From assembly GCF_003086295.3 (NCBI RefSeq), contig NC_092054.1:52807353-52871352 (forward strand): DNA of 64,000 nucleotides. The letters run 5' to 3'. The stretch comes from Arachis hypogaea (Eukaryota; Streptophyta; Magnoliopsida; Fabales; Fabaceae). Of the stretch, positions 29,980-41,153 are shown piece after piece. The translations under genes and the position numbers were made by a program. Numbering within the stretch: the first letter of the stretch is position 1; each line of letters begins with the position of its first letter. The notes beneath the pieces are model-generated. The model worked only from the letters and a program-made list of their open reading frames with translations. It searched no databases and had not been told where the DNA came from.

Positions 29980-32800
29980 GATATTCATAAGAGTTGGATT
30001 TCAAAGCCACGAGTTGGTGTAGAATATAGGAACGGTTTGAACAGATTCTTAGATTTTGTATTTGCCGATGCATCATCAGATGAGATGATATATTGTCCAT
30101 GTCTGAAGTGTGGGTTCGACCTTTTACAAAATAGAGAGGATGCGTTTGATCATTGATGAGGGAAAAATGATTCCACACAAACTCACCGGCAAGTGTACCA
30201 GGTCGCATCAAGTAGTAATAACTCACAAGAGTGAGGTCGATCCCACAGGGATTGATGGATTGAGAAATTTTAGTGAGGTGATGAATTTAGTTAAGCGAAT
30301 ATTTGATGATTTGATTGGAACTTGATTAACAGAAGTAAAATTGCAAGAAAATAAAAGGGAGAGGGTAAATTGACTGAATATTAAAGTGCAGAAGAATTAA
30401 ATTGCAAATACTTAAAGTGCAAGAAAGTAAAAGAGCTGAAACTTAAATTGCAAGAAATGTAAATAACTGAAACTTAAAGTGCAAGAAATGTAAATTGCTG
30501 AATCTAAATTGACAAGAAGCTTAAATTGCAATGAAGAATAAAGGGATTTGGGTACTGGAATTCAAATTGAGCTGGAAAATGCAAATTGAAGTAAATCAGA
30601 GAACTATAAGATGAAGAGGTTCAGATCTAGATCTCAGTAGCAAAACAGAAATGGAAAATTAGCAAAGGAGTCAAAACGGAATGAGAACTTAGACCAGATC
30701 TCAAATCTTAAAGAGAAATCAACAAATTTCCTTCAAATAACAAAACAGAAAGAAACTCAAATCTCAATTGCTCTCTTAACCAAAATAGAAAAGAAGAAAT
30801 TGTAGAAGAAATAAAATGAAAACAGAGAAGAAGATTGAAATCTAATTCTCCAATTCTCAGAACTATAAGAATGAAAAACAAAAAATGATTCTCAGATGAT
30901 GAATCTCAGTGGTGTTCTTCAATCTTAATTCAAAACCCAACACAGAAAATAGAAGTTGCAGATGAAAAGAAAATGAACAAAGAAAACTTAGATATGATCC
31001 CAATTCCCAAATTCCAAAGAAAATTAAAAGAGGGCCAAAAGTAAACTAAAATAAAAAATGAAGTAAAAGTCCAAAAGTCCTCCTCAAATCAAAATTGCTC
31101 CTATTTATACACTTTCTTCTTCAGTCACTAAGCACTTTGGAATGGGCCATTGGGTCTGTGAAGAAATGGATCCAAAATCGCACTTGGTGGCATGGGTCAG
31201 GGTGCATTTTGTGAAGCTCCCGTGGAGTGTTCAGTTCACTTTGTGAACTCCACGTTCACTTTTCTTGCATGCTTCCTCACGTGGCAATTGCCTCCTACTA
31301 ACGTTCACTTAGTGAACGTTAAGTTCACTTGTTGGGCGCTCTCTTTATTGCGCGCCTTGGTTCCTTGGCCCATTTTCCCGAAAACGTTCACTTAGTGAAC
31401 GGCACGTTCACTTAGTGAATGGCACGTTCACTTGTTGAACGTTGCCTGGTGCGTGGCCCCTTGGTGCGCCAATTGCCCTCCTAGCGTTCACTTAGTGAAC
31501 GTCACGTTCACTTGTTGAACATTCTTCTTGTGTGCTTCCTTGGTTGAGCGCTTGTCTTCATGGGTGTTGCATTAGTGAACTCCAAGTTCACTTATTGAGC
31601 GCCCTTAGTGTGTGGATGGCCAAAGCTTGCCTCCAAAGCTGGGAAGCCCAAAAACGTTGGAAAGGTGAACGCCACGTTCACTTCCAAAGTGAACACTTAG
31701 CCCAAAAGCGTTGCTGAGTGTGGCATTCTCTTTGTGAACTTAACACTTCCTGATTGCTTCCTTTTCTCATTTCTTCACCTACAAGCAACCAAACAAACAA
31801 TCAAAGTATCACCAAATTCACAAGGTCTTTGCATCATTCATGAAATCAATTAATTCTAGCATAAACCCTATGATTTTGTGTCAAATGAATGATGTTTGAT
31901 TGATTCAAAATGATCATGGAAATCCACTCCAATCACTTACTTATTGTGCAAGAAAGTGCATAAAACCTAATGAAACTAATGAAAAATGCTTGTAAAACTA
32001 GCATAAGATGACTTGTCATCAATCATTTATTGATAAACCCTTTCCCGTCTAGTTACACATTTTGGATCCATCACGGTGAGAGACGCGTGGTAGAGAGCTC
32101 GAGTGACGGACAAGAAGATCAACCCGAAAGGAATTTCAATACCCCGATGCTTGATATGATCCACGAGGCATTCAACTTCTCAGGACTTCACGGCGACGAA
32201 GAAGACTCAGAGAATGAACATGCTGGCGGCGCTGCGGATGAATTGCCTTACTAATACAATGAACTTAGTCGCGAGGCCCGCAATTTTCATGACTTACTTG
32301 AGGATGGGGAGTAGGAGTTATACCCATGATGTTCAAAGTTCTCTAAGCTGTCTTTCTTGGTGAGGCTCTATCATATAAAGTCCATGTGCGGAGTGAGCAA
32401 TAAAGCCTTCGGAATGATATTGGAGTTTCTTGCAGACGCCTTTGAGCATGCACGGATTCCTAGCACTATGCACGATGCCAAGAAATTCATAAGAAAGCTC
32501 GGTCTCGCTTACAAGAAGATAGATGCATGTCTAAATGACTGCATGCTATACCAGAAAAATGACCAAGAGCTGACCAAATGCAAGCGGTGTGGGACATCGA
32601 GATGGAAGCATAAGACTAAGAAGAACTCTAGGGTGTGGATTAAGATGGTTGTTAAGAAGAACGGGAAACCGCAAGCGGCAAAGATTCTTCATTACTTCCC
32701 CTTATTCCACAATTGCAGCAGTGATACATGTCTAGTAAGACATCCGTTGACATGCTGTGGCATAGAAGATGTTCTAACTATGATGGTATGTATAGGCATC
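29980..32800 (+). pseudogene. CACTA transposase (transposase-associated domain plus TNP2 start), broken and split
   Basis: 29980-30153 encodes HKSWISKPRVGVEYRNGLNR, FLDFVFADAS and MIYCPCLKCGFD. This is the transposase-associated domain with its CPCxxC motif. After a solo LTR flanked by ATCAT duplications, 32022-32800 continues with FPSSYTFWIHHGE, an acidic stretch, IKSMCGVSNKAFGMILEFL, KKFIRKLGLAYKKIDACLND and CMLY...CKRCGTSRWK. Stops at about 32252, 32311 and 32326 and a frameshift near 32710 inactivate it. The catalytic part is missing because the Tat element at 32801 cuts the gene. TNP2-type transposases move CACTA elements by binding terminal repeats. Confidence 0.85.
30154..32021 (-). 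repeat. Solo LTR of gypsy family A (reverse orientation)
   Basis: 1868 bp between perfect 5-bp target duplications ATCAT (30149-30153 and 32022-32026), inside the CACTA transposase frame. Read on the minus strand it starts TGATGACAAGTCATCTTA and ends in TCATCA, and it matches the LTR at 93-2164 at both ends. Its minus-strand TATA box is at about 31102-31109. The U3 part (31190-31720) is packed with GTTCACT/AGTGAAC inverted repeats; the longest has 10-bp arms AACGTTCACT and AGTGAACGTT around 31300-31320. The internal region was presumably lost by LTR-LTR recombination. Confidence 0.9.
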
Positions 32801-33320
32801 TGTTCATGCCCTGGTCGAGATGTACGACCCGGGCTGAGTCAACCGACTTCTTCAGGTCAGGACTACCCGATCTCTTCTCAAAGAGATCGGCCAAATAACT
32901 GGAGGAGTCCAAAAAGGCCCAAACAGAGGAACACGACCCAAGTCCAAAGGCAGCCCAAGCCTAGAAAGACAAGGGCGGTTCTCTTAAAAGATAAGATAAC
33001 TCCACTCAAATATAGGATAAGATAACTATCTTATCTCCAGAAAAGGTCACTCTACAACATTATAAATACACAGGAGCACCCAGGTATAACTCATATTCTG
33101 ATTCTACAAAAAATCTGCTTAATATCCTTACTAACTTAAGCATCGGAGTCCCTTGCAGGTACCACCACCCTCCGGTAACGAAGGATCAGCAGCACCACCA
33201 AGTCCAACAAGTCGGATACGGCGGCTCGGACCACCATCATCAAGTCGGACACAACAGCATCGACCAGTACAGAAGATCTCGTCCGAGATCGACCTACAGT
33301 TTCAGGTAACCCTCGGAACA
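32801..33320 (+). repeat. 5' LTR of the plus-strand Tat element
   Basis: 520 bp from TGTTCATGCC to CTCGGAACA, with terminal TGTTC/GAACA inverted ends. TATAAATA lies at 33061-33068. It is homologous, in opposite orientation, to the LTRs at 39581-40130 and 61244-61781. A TTATC-rich tract precedes the TATA box, as in those copies. Confidence 0.88.
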
Positions 33321-33321
33321 T

Positions 33322-33339
33322 TGGCACCGTTGCCGGGGA
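33322..33339 (+). promoter_or_regulatory. Primer-binding site of the plus-strand Tat element
   Basis: TGGCACCGTTGCCGGGGA lies one base after the LTR end. Apart from one change (A for G) it is the Athila/Tat-type site, which I take as complementary to tRNA-Asp. The reverse-strand copy at 61225-61242 has the unaltered TGGCGCCGTTGCCGGGGA. Confidence 0.75.
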
Positions 33340-33361
33340 CCCTGGAAGTCATCCCACCATC

Positions 33362-34700
33362 ATGGCAGACAACCTTGACAACGACCACGACTCTGATATA
33401 GAAAATAGGACGCCGCATAAGAACGCGGACACCACACCAAAGGATACTTCTCAACCAAACAAAGGCAAGAACTCGTCAAGTACAGAAATCATGGAGGCAC
33501 TTCAAGCTCAACAAGATCACCTCAAACAGCTCGAAAAAGAGGTCGAGCATCAACGGGAAGCCGAGAGGGACCTTCGGAGAGAAACTAGGCGACGCCGAGA
33601 GTTGGAGGACAAGCTCCTAAAGCTCGAAGCCGACCTTAAAACAAAAATCATCCAGCCTGATCCCGAAGACAGCTCCCAGAAAGACCCATTCACTAAAGAG
33701 ATTATGAAAGCCAATGTCCCAAAGGACTTCAAAGCTCCTGACATGACCCCATACGATGGCACATCAGATCCAAGCCATCACCTCAGCAATTTCAGAAGTA
33801 GAATGTATCTCACTGATGCCTCAGACGCTATTCAATGCAAAGCCTTCCCAACAACCCTAACAAAGACATCAATTAAGTGGTTCGACACTCTGTCCCCCAG
33901 ATCCATCACAAGTTTCGACGACCTGGCCAAGAAATTTCTTGCCAGATTTTCCATCCAGAAGGACAAAGCCAAACATGCCCCAAGCCTACTAGGGATCAAG
34001 CATGGAGATCGGGAGAGTCTTCGTAACTACATGGAGAGATTCAACAAAGGATGCCTAGACATACAAAGCCTACCAACGGAAGCATCCATTATGGGTCTCA
34101 TCAATGGCCTACGAGAAGGGCCTTTTAGTCACTCCATATCCAAGAAACATCCAACATCTCTAAATAAAGTGCAGAAACGAGCTGAGAAGTACATCAACAT
34201 GGAGGAAAACTCTCGATTAGGAGAGACCTCAAAATCTGGATTCTCCTACTCCTCCCGGGATAAGGATAAATAATCCAAGAAAAAAGAAGATCAATACGGA
34301 GAAAAGCCTAAGAAATACAACAACTACACCCCCCTTCGGGTGTCTCTCGCGGATGTTTTCCGAGAATTATGCCATATCGAGAAGATCCCACCACCTCGTC
34401 CACTCAAGAGCAAGAAAGGAAGAGGAAATCGGACAGAATACTGCGAGTACCATTGAATCTATGGACACCCCACCAACGAATGCTTCGACTTGAAAAATGT
34501 TATAGAGAAACTGGTAAGAGAGGGACGACTGGATCGGTATTTAGCCGGCAAATCAGACGTGCCTAGAAAAAGAACAAGGGACGAAGAGGTCGGACGAGTT
34601 GAACGACCACCTCGCACCCCGGAGAGGCACGTCCATATGATAAATGGAGGATTCGCAGGAGGGGATCTCAAAATCATCTCGCAAACGGCACCTTAAAGAA
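33362..34700 (+). pseudogene. Tat gag (capsid and zinc knuckle region), broken
   Basis: The ATG at 33362 starts an open frame of 303 codons. An early coiled-coil (QLEKEVEHQREAERDLRRET) is followed by the retrotransposon gag domain (VPKDFKAPDMTPYDGTSDPS...IKWFDTLSPRSITSFDDLAKKF...YMERFNKGCLD). TAA at 34271 ends it. The frame resumes through a knuckle-like CEYH, stop, IYGHPTNECFDLK, where TGA at 34454 replaces an arginine codon kept in the minus-strand copy. A frameshift near 34660 separates gag from protease. Confidence 0.85.
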
Positions 34701-37008
34701 GTATATCATGTCGATGGAAGAGAAGGATCACCCGACCTCCCCACTATTACTTTCACACAAGAAGACGCGGCAGGCATCATCCCAGGACATGATGATCCCA
34801 TGGTCATCACTATCATATTGGCCAATGCTAACCTCCACTGCACACTGGTGGACCAAGGAAGCTCAACGGATATCTTATTCAAACCCGCCTTCGATAAACT
34901 CGGCCTGCAGGAAAAAGAGTTCAGAGCATATCCAAACAGCTTGTTTGGACTAGGAGACAGCCCAATCCAACCGCTTGGATGCATCTCACTACACATAACT
35001 TTCGGAAAAGAAACCCGATCAAGGACACTCAACATAGATTACATTGTAGTCGACGTAAGCTCAGCCTACAATGCCCTGATAGGTCGGGCAACATTAAATC
35101 AGCTCGCCGCAGTAGTTTTAACTTCACATCTTTACATGAAGTTCCCAACTCCATAAGGGATCGCTATGATAAAAGGAGACCAGAAAATAGCGCGACGCTG
35201 CTACAATGAAAGTCTGAACCTCAGAGGCAAAGGGGAAGAAGTCCACACCATCGAACTCGGGGGAATTCGAGGTCAGGAAGAACTCCGTCCACAACCTGAA
35301 GACGAGATTGAAGAAGTCCAAATCGGAGATGACCATACAAAAAATATCGGGGCAACCTTAAATGAGGACGTAAAGAAACCTCTAATTCAGCTCTTAAGGA
35401 ATAATGTCGACCTTTTTGCATGGAAGGCTGCAGACATGCCAGGCATAGACCCCAAACTAATGTGCAACAAACTGGCAGTATATCCAGGATCTCGACCAGT
35501 ACAACAGAAGCGTCAGAAACTCGGACCTGAAAGATCTCAGGCTGTGCAAGAGCAGGTACAAGCTCTACTAGCGGCGGGATTTATAAGAGAAGTCAAATAT
35601 CCGCTATGGCTAGCTAATGTTGTCTTGGTGAAAAAATCAAATGGAAAGTGGCGGATGTGCACCGACTACACCGATCTCAACAAAGCTTGTCCAAAAGATC
35701 CCTATCCACTCCCAAGTATCGACACTCTAGTGGATGCCTCCTCTGGATACAAATACCTCTCGTTCATGGACGCTTATTCAGGATACAATCAAATCCCAAT
35801 GTATCCACCTGATCAGGAAAAAACCTCATTCCTAACTCCTAAAGCAAACTACTGCTATGTCGTCATGCCATTCGGACTCAAAAACACAGGAGCTACCTAC
35901 CAGAGATTGATGAACAAAGTCTTCGCAGACCATATCGGGAAACTCATGGAGGTATATGTGGATGACATGTTGGTGAAAACACCAAGCGAGGAGACATTAC
36001 TGTCCGACCTTGCCCAAGTGTTCGATACCATCAGAAAGCATGACATGCGGCTTAACCCTGCAAAGTGCACCTTTGCCGTAGAAGCTGGCAAATTCCTAGG
36101 TTTTATGCTAACACAATGAGGAATTGAGGCGAATCCGAATAAATGTCGGGCTATACTCGACATGAAAAGTCCAACCTGTGTCAAAGAGGTACAACAACTC
36201 AACAGAAGACTAGCAGCCTTGTCCAGATTTTTAGCTGGATCAGCCATAAGATCCCTTCCCTTCTATGCCACTCTAAGGAAGGGAAAGAAGTTTGAATGGA
36301 CAACGGAGTGTGAACAAGCTTTCCAGGATTTCAAAAGATTCCTAGGACGATCACCTATTCTAACTCGACCACGGGAAGGAGAACCACTCGTACTGTACCT
36401 CGCAATAGGAAATCGAGCAATAGCCTCAGCACTAGTCAGAGAAGATGAAAGTGGACAACAGCCCATCTACTTCATCAGCAAAGCCCTACAAGGGGCCGAA
36501 CTAAACTATCAAAAGATAGAAAAGTTCGCCTACGCTCTTATACTAACTTCTCGACAACTTCGACCATATTTTCAAGCTCACACGATCAAAGTCCGGACTA
36601 ACCAGCCCATAAAAGGCATTCTACAGAAAACATATTTAGCCGGAAGAATTCTACAGTGGACAGTCGAGCTATCTAAGTTCGATCTTTAATATGAAGCTCG
36701 GACGGCCATCAAGTCCTAATATTTGGCCGATTTCATTGCTGAGTACACTGACACTCCGGGAACTCCCACAGAATGAAATCTCTATGTAGACGGCTCTTCA
36801 AACAAAATCGAAAGTGGTGCAGGTGTGATAATTGAAAGCAATCAGGGAATCCAAATCGAACTCTCCCTCAAATTCGGATTCCTGCTTTAAACAACCAGGC
36901 CGAATACGAAGCTTTACTAGCTAGTTTGAGGCTGGCTAAGGAGGTTGGAGTTCAAAAGCTTATCATCTTCAGCGATTCACAAGTAGTAACCTCACAAATA
37001 GCAGGAAG

Positions 37009-38081
37009 CACTACAAGAAAAAAGGCCTATGGCCACGCTTTTTTTTTGCCTCGCTTTAAAAGCGTGGCCAAAAGTGGTCAATGGCCACGCTTTTATGAGG
37101 GTGGCAATTGATTAGAGATTTTGTCTTTCCGAATGCTGAATTTGAAATTTTGCTTATGTTGTCGTGTGTTTTGTACTTTTATAAGGATAATGATGGACAA
37201 ACACCACTGTATTACGCTGTTGTCTGCGAGCGGGAAGTAACAGCTGAGTATTTAGTAAAGCATAATCCAGATACAAACTTGAAAGACAACGATGGTAGTT
37301 CCTCACGTGACATGTGAGATTTGAAGTGGAGGAGGAAAAAAAGAGATTTATGGAGTATGGTTCAGGGAAATATGCATAACTCAACTTTTATTCTTTTACC
37401 ACTTTATAAGAGAGACATGTTTGAGGATGTTATTAATTTTTATAACTACTTTGTCTATAAGAAATTGATATAGCTAATTTGGTTTGAATTCTACTAATGT
37501 AATACTAATTTTTATTGATTAATTTTTAAAAAATAATATTCACATATTTTTGTTAATATTTTTTATTGTTTTTGGAGTGTATTAGAGTACATGTAAAAGT
37601 ATATACTAGGATTTTTTTTTAATTTGATAACGATATAGCCACGCTTTAAAAGCGTAACCATATGTAACTCTATTGGCACGTTTTTAAAGTGTAGCCATAT
37701 CTTGTTATTGGCATGCTTTAAAAGCCTAGCCATATGTTTTGCTATTGGCACGCTTTAAAAGCGTAGCCATATGTAACTCTATTGGCACGCTTTTAAAGCG
37801 TACCCATATCTTGCTATTGGCACGCTTTAAAAGCGTAACCATATCTGGCACATATGGCCACGCTTTTAAAGCATGGTGATATTTAAAAGCGTGGCAAAAA
37901 ATTAAAGCGTGGTGATAGGTTACCAAAAGCGTGGCGATAGAGCAACCGGCACCCTTTCAGACGTGACCTTTTCAAAAGCGTGCCGGTAGCTCAAAAAGCG
38001 TGGCGAAAAGCTATCGCTACGCTTTTTTCAACTTTTCACCACGCTTTAAAAGCGTAGCAAAAGACGTGTTTTCTTGTAGTG
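37009..38081. mobile_element. Small CACTA transposon inserted in the Tat RNase H
   Basis: 1073 bp with termini CACTACAAGAAAAAAGGCC and TTTTCTTGTAGTG, flanked by perfect 3-bp duplications AAG (37006-37008 and 38082-38084). Removing the element and one AAG restores the RNase H reading frame across the junction. Both subterminal regions are full of GCCACGCTTTTAAAGCGTGGCC-like units in both orientations (37030-37105 and 37637-38060). There is no transposase. An exon of an acyl-CoA-binding-protein gene lies inside. Confidence 0.93.
37186..37317 (+). pseudogene. Captured last exon of an ankyrin-type acyl-CoA-binding protein gene
   Basis: After an AG acceptor the frame reads DNDGQTPLYYAVVCEREVTA, EYLVKHNPDTNLKDNDGSSS, RDM, stop. 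This is the final ankyrin repeat of plant class II acyl-CoA-binding proteins, which end in a DGNSPRDLC-like motif. TGA replaces the cysteine codon, and a short 3' flank follows. Upstream intron-like sequence is included, so capture was at DNA level. The parent identification is by motif memory; another ankyrin protein is possible. Confidence 0.68.
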
Positions 38082-39580
38082 AAGCTACCAAACTAAGGAC
38101 CCTACCATGAAAAAGTACTTGGACAAAACCAAGGAACAGCTTGGACAACTCAGGGAATATGAGGTCTGCCACATACCTCGGGAACAGAATGCTCGAGCTG
38201 ATGCACTCTCAAAATTAGCCAGCACCAAACTAGGGAGCAACAATAGAAGCCTCATCCAGAAAACACTGTAAAACTCGTCAATCTTGGAAGAAGAAAAAGT
38301 CCTAACCATAACAGGTCAGGATCAAGGATGGATAACTCCCATAATCAATTATCTCAAAATCAGAGACACTCCCTACAGATAAGAAGGAGGCAAAGCGGTT
38401 AAAACGAGAGGCACAACACTACACCACCATAAACAACATCCTATATAGAAGAGGGATCTCAACCCCTCTATTGAAATGTGTACCGACCTCCAACACAAAA
38501 GAAGTTTTAGAAGAAGTACACAGTGGCATCTGTGGCAACCATCTCGGAGCACGAGCTCTCGCCAAAAAAGTATTCCGAGCCGGATTCTTTTGGCCGACTT
38601 TGCAAAAGGAAACAACAGAGTTCGTAAAGACATGTCCACCATGTCAAAAACATGCTAATTTCCACATCGCCCCACCAGAGGAACTCATCAGCGTAAACTC
38701 ACCCTGGCCATTTACAAAATGGGGACTCAACCTCCTCGGGCCCTTCCCTCAAGGATCGGGACAGGTCAAGTTCCTCATCATAGGGGCAGACTATTTCACA
38801 AAGTAGATTGAAGCAGAACCCCTAGCTAACGCCACTGCTCAAAGAAGTCGAAAATTCCTATATAGAAACATTGTCACAAGGTTTGCGGTTCCTTATTCCA
38901 TTACCACAGACAATGGCACTCAATTCACAGAAGCAGGCTTTAGAAAATTAGTGGCCGACTTGAAAATAAAACACCAATTCACATCCGTAGAACACCCCCA
39001 AGCTAATGGACAGGCAGAAGCCGCCAATAAAGTCATATTAGTCGGGCTAAAATGGAGATTACAGGATGCAAAGGGAGCCTGGACTGAAGAGCTCCCACAA
39101 GTCCTATGGGCATATCGAACAACCCCACACTCTACGACCAGGGAATCACGTTTCTGACTGGCTTACGGAATGGAGGCAATGATCCCAGTGGAAATCGAAG
39201 AAGGATCCCCCAGAATGATCCTCTATAGTGAAAAGGCAAACTTTCAACTTCAAAAGAAGAGCTCGACTTACTTCCAGAAATCCGAGAAAGAGCTTGGATC
39301 AGGGAGGAGGCGTTAAAGCGTCGAATGGCCTCAAGATACAATCAAAAGGTAATACAGTGAAGTTTTGCCAACAATAACCTCATCCTAATCCGAAATGATA
39401 TCGGAACAAGTCGACCTAGAGAGGGAAAACTGGCGGCTAAATGGAAAGGACCCTACCAAGTCACAGAGGTATTGGGAAAAGGCTACTACAGGGTGTCCAA
39501 ACTCGAGGGGCGAGAGCTGCCAAGGTCATGGCACGCCTGCAACCTAAGAAGGTATTATAGTTAGGAAGTAATAAAGGATC

Positions 39581-40130
39581 TGTTCCGAGGGTTACCTGAA
39601 ACTGTAGGTCGATCTTGGATGAGATCTTTTGTGTTGGTCGGCGATGAGGCGTCCGATTTGTGGATGGTGGCTGGAGCCGCCGTATCCGACTTGTTGGACT
39701 TGTGTTGATGCTGATCCTTTGTCACCGGAGGGTGGGGGTACCTGCAAGGGACTCCGATGCTTAAGTTAGCAAGGGTATTAAGCAGGTTTTTAGTAGGATC
39801 AGAGTATGAGTTATACCTGGGTGCTCTAGTATATTTATAATGGTGAGGAGTGACCTTCATGGAGATAAGGTAGTTATCTTATCTTATCTTATCTTATCTT
39901 ATCTTATCTTTGAGTGAGGTCATCTTATCTTTAAGGGAACCGCCCTTATCTCTGTAGGCTTGGACTGCCTTTGGATATGGATCATGCTCCTTTGTTTAGG
40001 CCCTATTTGGGCTTTTCTTGGTAATTTGGCCGAGCTCTTTGAGAAGATGTCGGATGGTCCTGACCTGAAGAGGTCAGTCAATTTGACGTTAAACATCCCG
40101 GGTCGGACAGCTCGACCCAGGGTATGAACA
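39581..40130 (-). repeat. 3' LTR of the minus-strand Tat element
   Basis: 550 bp from TGTTCCGAGG to GGGTATGAACA (plus-strand reading). It holds a run of ATCTT repeats at 39868-39917, longer than in the partner LTR. The minus-strand polypurine tract GAGCAGGGGCAC abuts it at 40131-40142. Confidence 0.92.
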
Positions 40131-40142
40131 GTGCCCCTGCTC

Positions 40143-41153
40143 GAGCTCGGTCTTTCTTTTGAAGTCGAGTTTTTTAGAACTTCGATCTCTTTTGGGGAAG
40201 CCAGACTCAAGCATTCTTTGCTGGGTTTGTTTGTGGAACTTTATTTAAGTAGCCTTAAATGCGGAACGTTTCTTCTTGTAGCGCACGTTTTGCACTTTTT
40301 TTTGGGAACGTGCGAGGGTTTTAAAAACCCATTAACTCCCCCCTTCGCCGTTTCCTTTTTTCATTTTGAATTTTCACAAAGCCTTTCGCTTCCAGTTCCT
40401 TTCTCCTTTCTTACTGCAACTTCTCTTTTCTCCTTACTTCCTCTGTTGCTGTTCTTTCGTGCTCTCCTATTCTTTTCTCGAGAAGGCGATCGTTAGCGTG
40501 GTTTCATTTGTTGTTTCAGACTCTTGATTGCTTCATCATTCCTTCTTCGCTGCAGGTTGGTTTCCTGTCTTCCTTTACGCCATAGTTTTGTTTTGGCTTT
40601 TGTGGAAGTTTGAATCTTCCTTTGCTGTGTCTGATCGTTTCTGCTATGTACGCTGTTTTAGGGCTTCTTTAATTTGTAGGTCCCTTCGTTTTTTCTTGGT
40701 AGTTGACATATTTAGGGTTTTGAAAATGTTGTTATTACTTTTGTTTGCGTCATCACATTTGAAGTTTTTGGGATGATAAACTGTTTGACTCTTGAAAAGG
40801 ATTGCGCCGTTGATGATTTCGCCATGTTGATAGTTTTCTTTACTGATAGACTTGTAGAAGATATTCTTTTTCTGATGGCTTGCTCTGATTTTCTTCTCGT
40901 GTTGTTGCTTATTTGGAAGGGGATTATTTTTCTTTGCAGAGAGTTTTGTTGGGATGTAGCCTTGTAGACTTTTATCTGAGTCTTTATTCTGTCCCTACCT
41001 CCAAAGGATGCCCCTAGACCCTGTGTGCATCTTGGGGTTTTCCTTTTACTATTTGTGTTGCTCTTAGTTATGTTTGTCTGAGCTGATTTCTTTTTGTCCG
41101 AGCTGTTTTGGTTGGTAATCCATTTTCTTTTCTGGCTGTAGGACTAGTTGACC
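40143..41153 (+). promoter_or_regulatory. Putative promoter and leader of the antisense ORF
   Basis: Reading away from the 3' LTR on the plus strand, TATTTAAG at about 40240 precedes a strongly pyrimidine-rich leader (40330-40480). Intron-like acceptors follow (TTTCAG at about 40516, TGTAG at about 41142), then the ORF start at 41154. No long ORF of its own is convincing here. This would suit an independently transcribed, spliced antisense gene, but no transcript evidence is available. Confidence 0.35.

Larger units (their letters stand above)
25131..32800 (+). mobile_element. Left part of a transposase-bearing CACTA element with captured gene pieces
   Basis: CACTACAAGAGAAACGGCTC at 25131 is a CACTA left terminus, followed by GC-rich subterminal sequence (GCTGCG, GGGTGAGCTGC). 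Downstream on the same strand are fragments of NOG1 and an AAA-ATPase, then a TNP2-type transposase start at about 29980. That start is interrupted by a solo LTR and finally by a Tat retroelement at 32801. The right end must lie beyond 64000. The GC-rich piece at 25290-25640 resembles a plant 5' leader but encodes nothing I recognise. I see no gene in 26100-28500 apart from a (TA)n tract. Linking 25131 to the transposase as one element is inference from strand and order. Confidence 0.55.
34660..39562 (+). pseudogene. Tat pol: protease, RT, two RNase H domains, integrase; multiple stops
   Basis: Protease has LVDQGSSTDILF near 34845. RT runs about 35380-36110 with FMDAYSGYNQIPM and the catalytic YVDD at about 35955. 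RNase H one runs 36280-36690. The archaeal-type RNase H starts LYVDGSSN at 36780 and is cut at 37006 by a CACTA element, resuming at 38085. Integrase (38480-39562) has HLGARALAKK...CPPCQK, the DDE core (TTDNGTQFT, then the glutamate of QANGQAEAANK) and ends near YYRVSKLEG. Stops include 36117 (TGA), 36687 (TAA), 36774 (TGA), 38804 (TAG) and about 39157 (TGA). Those at 36774 and 38804 are shared with the minus-strand copy. Confidence 0.87.
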
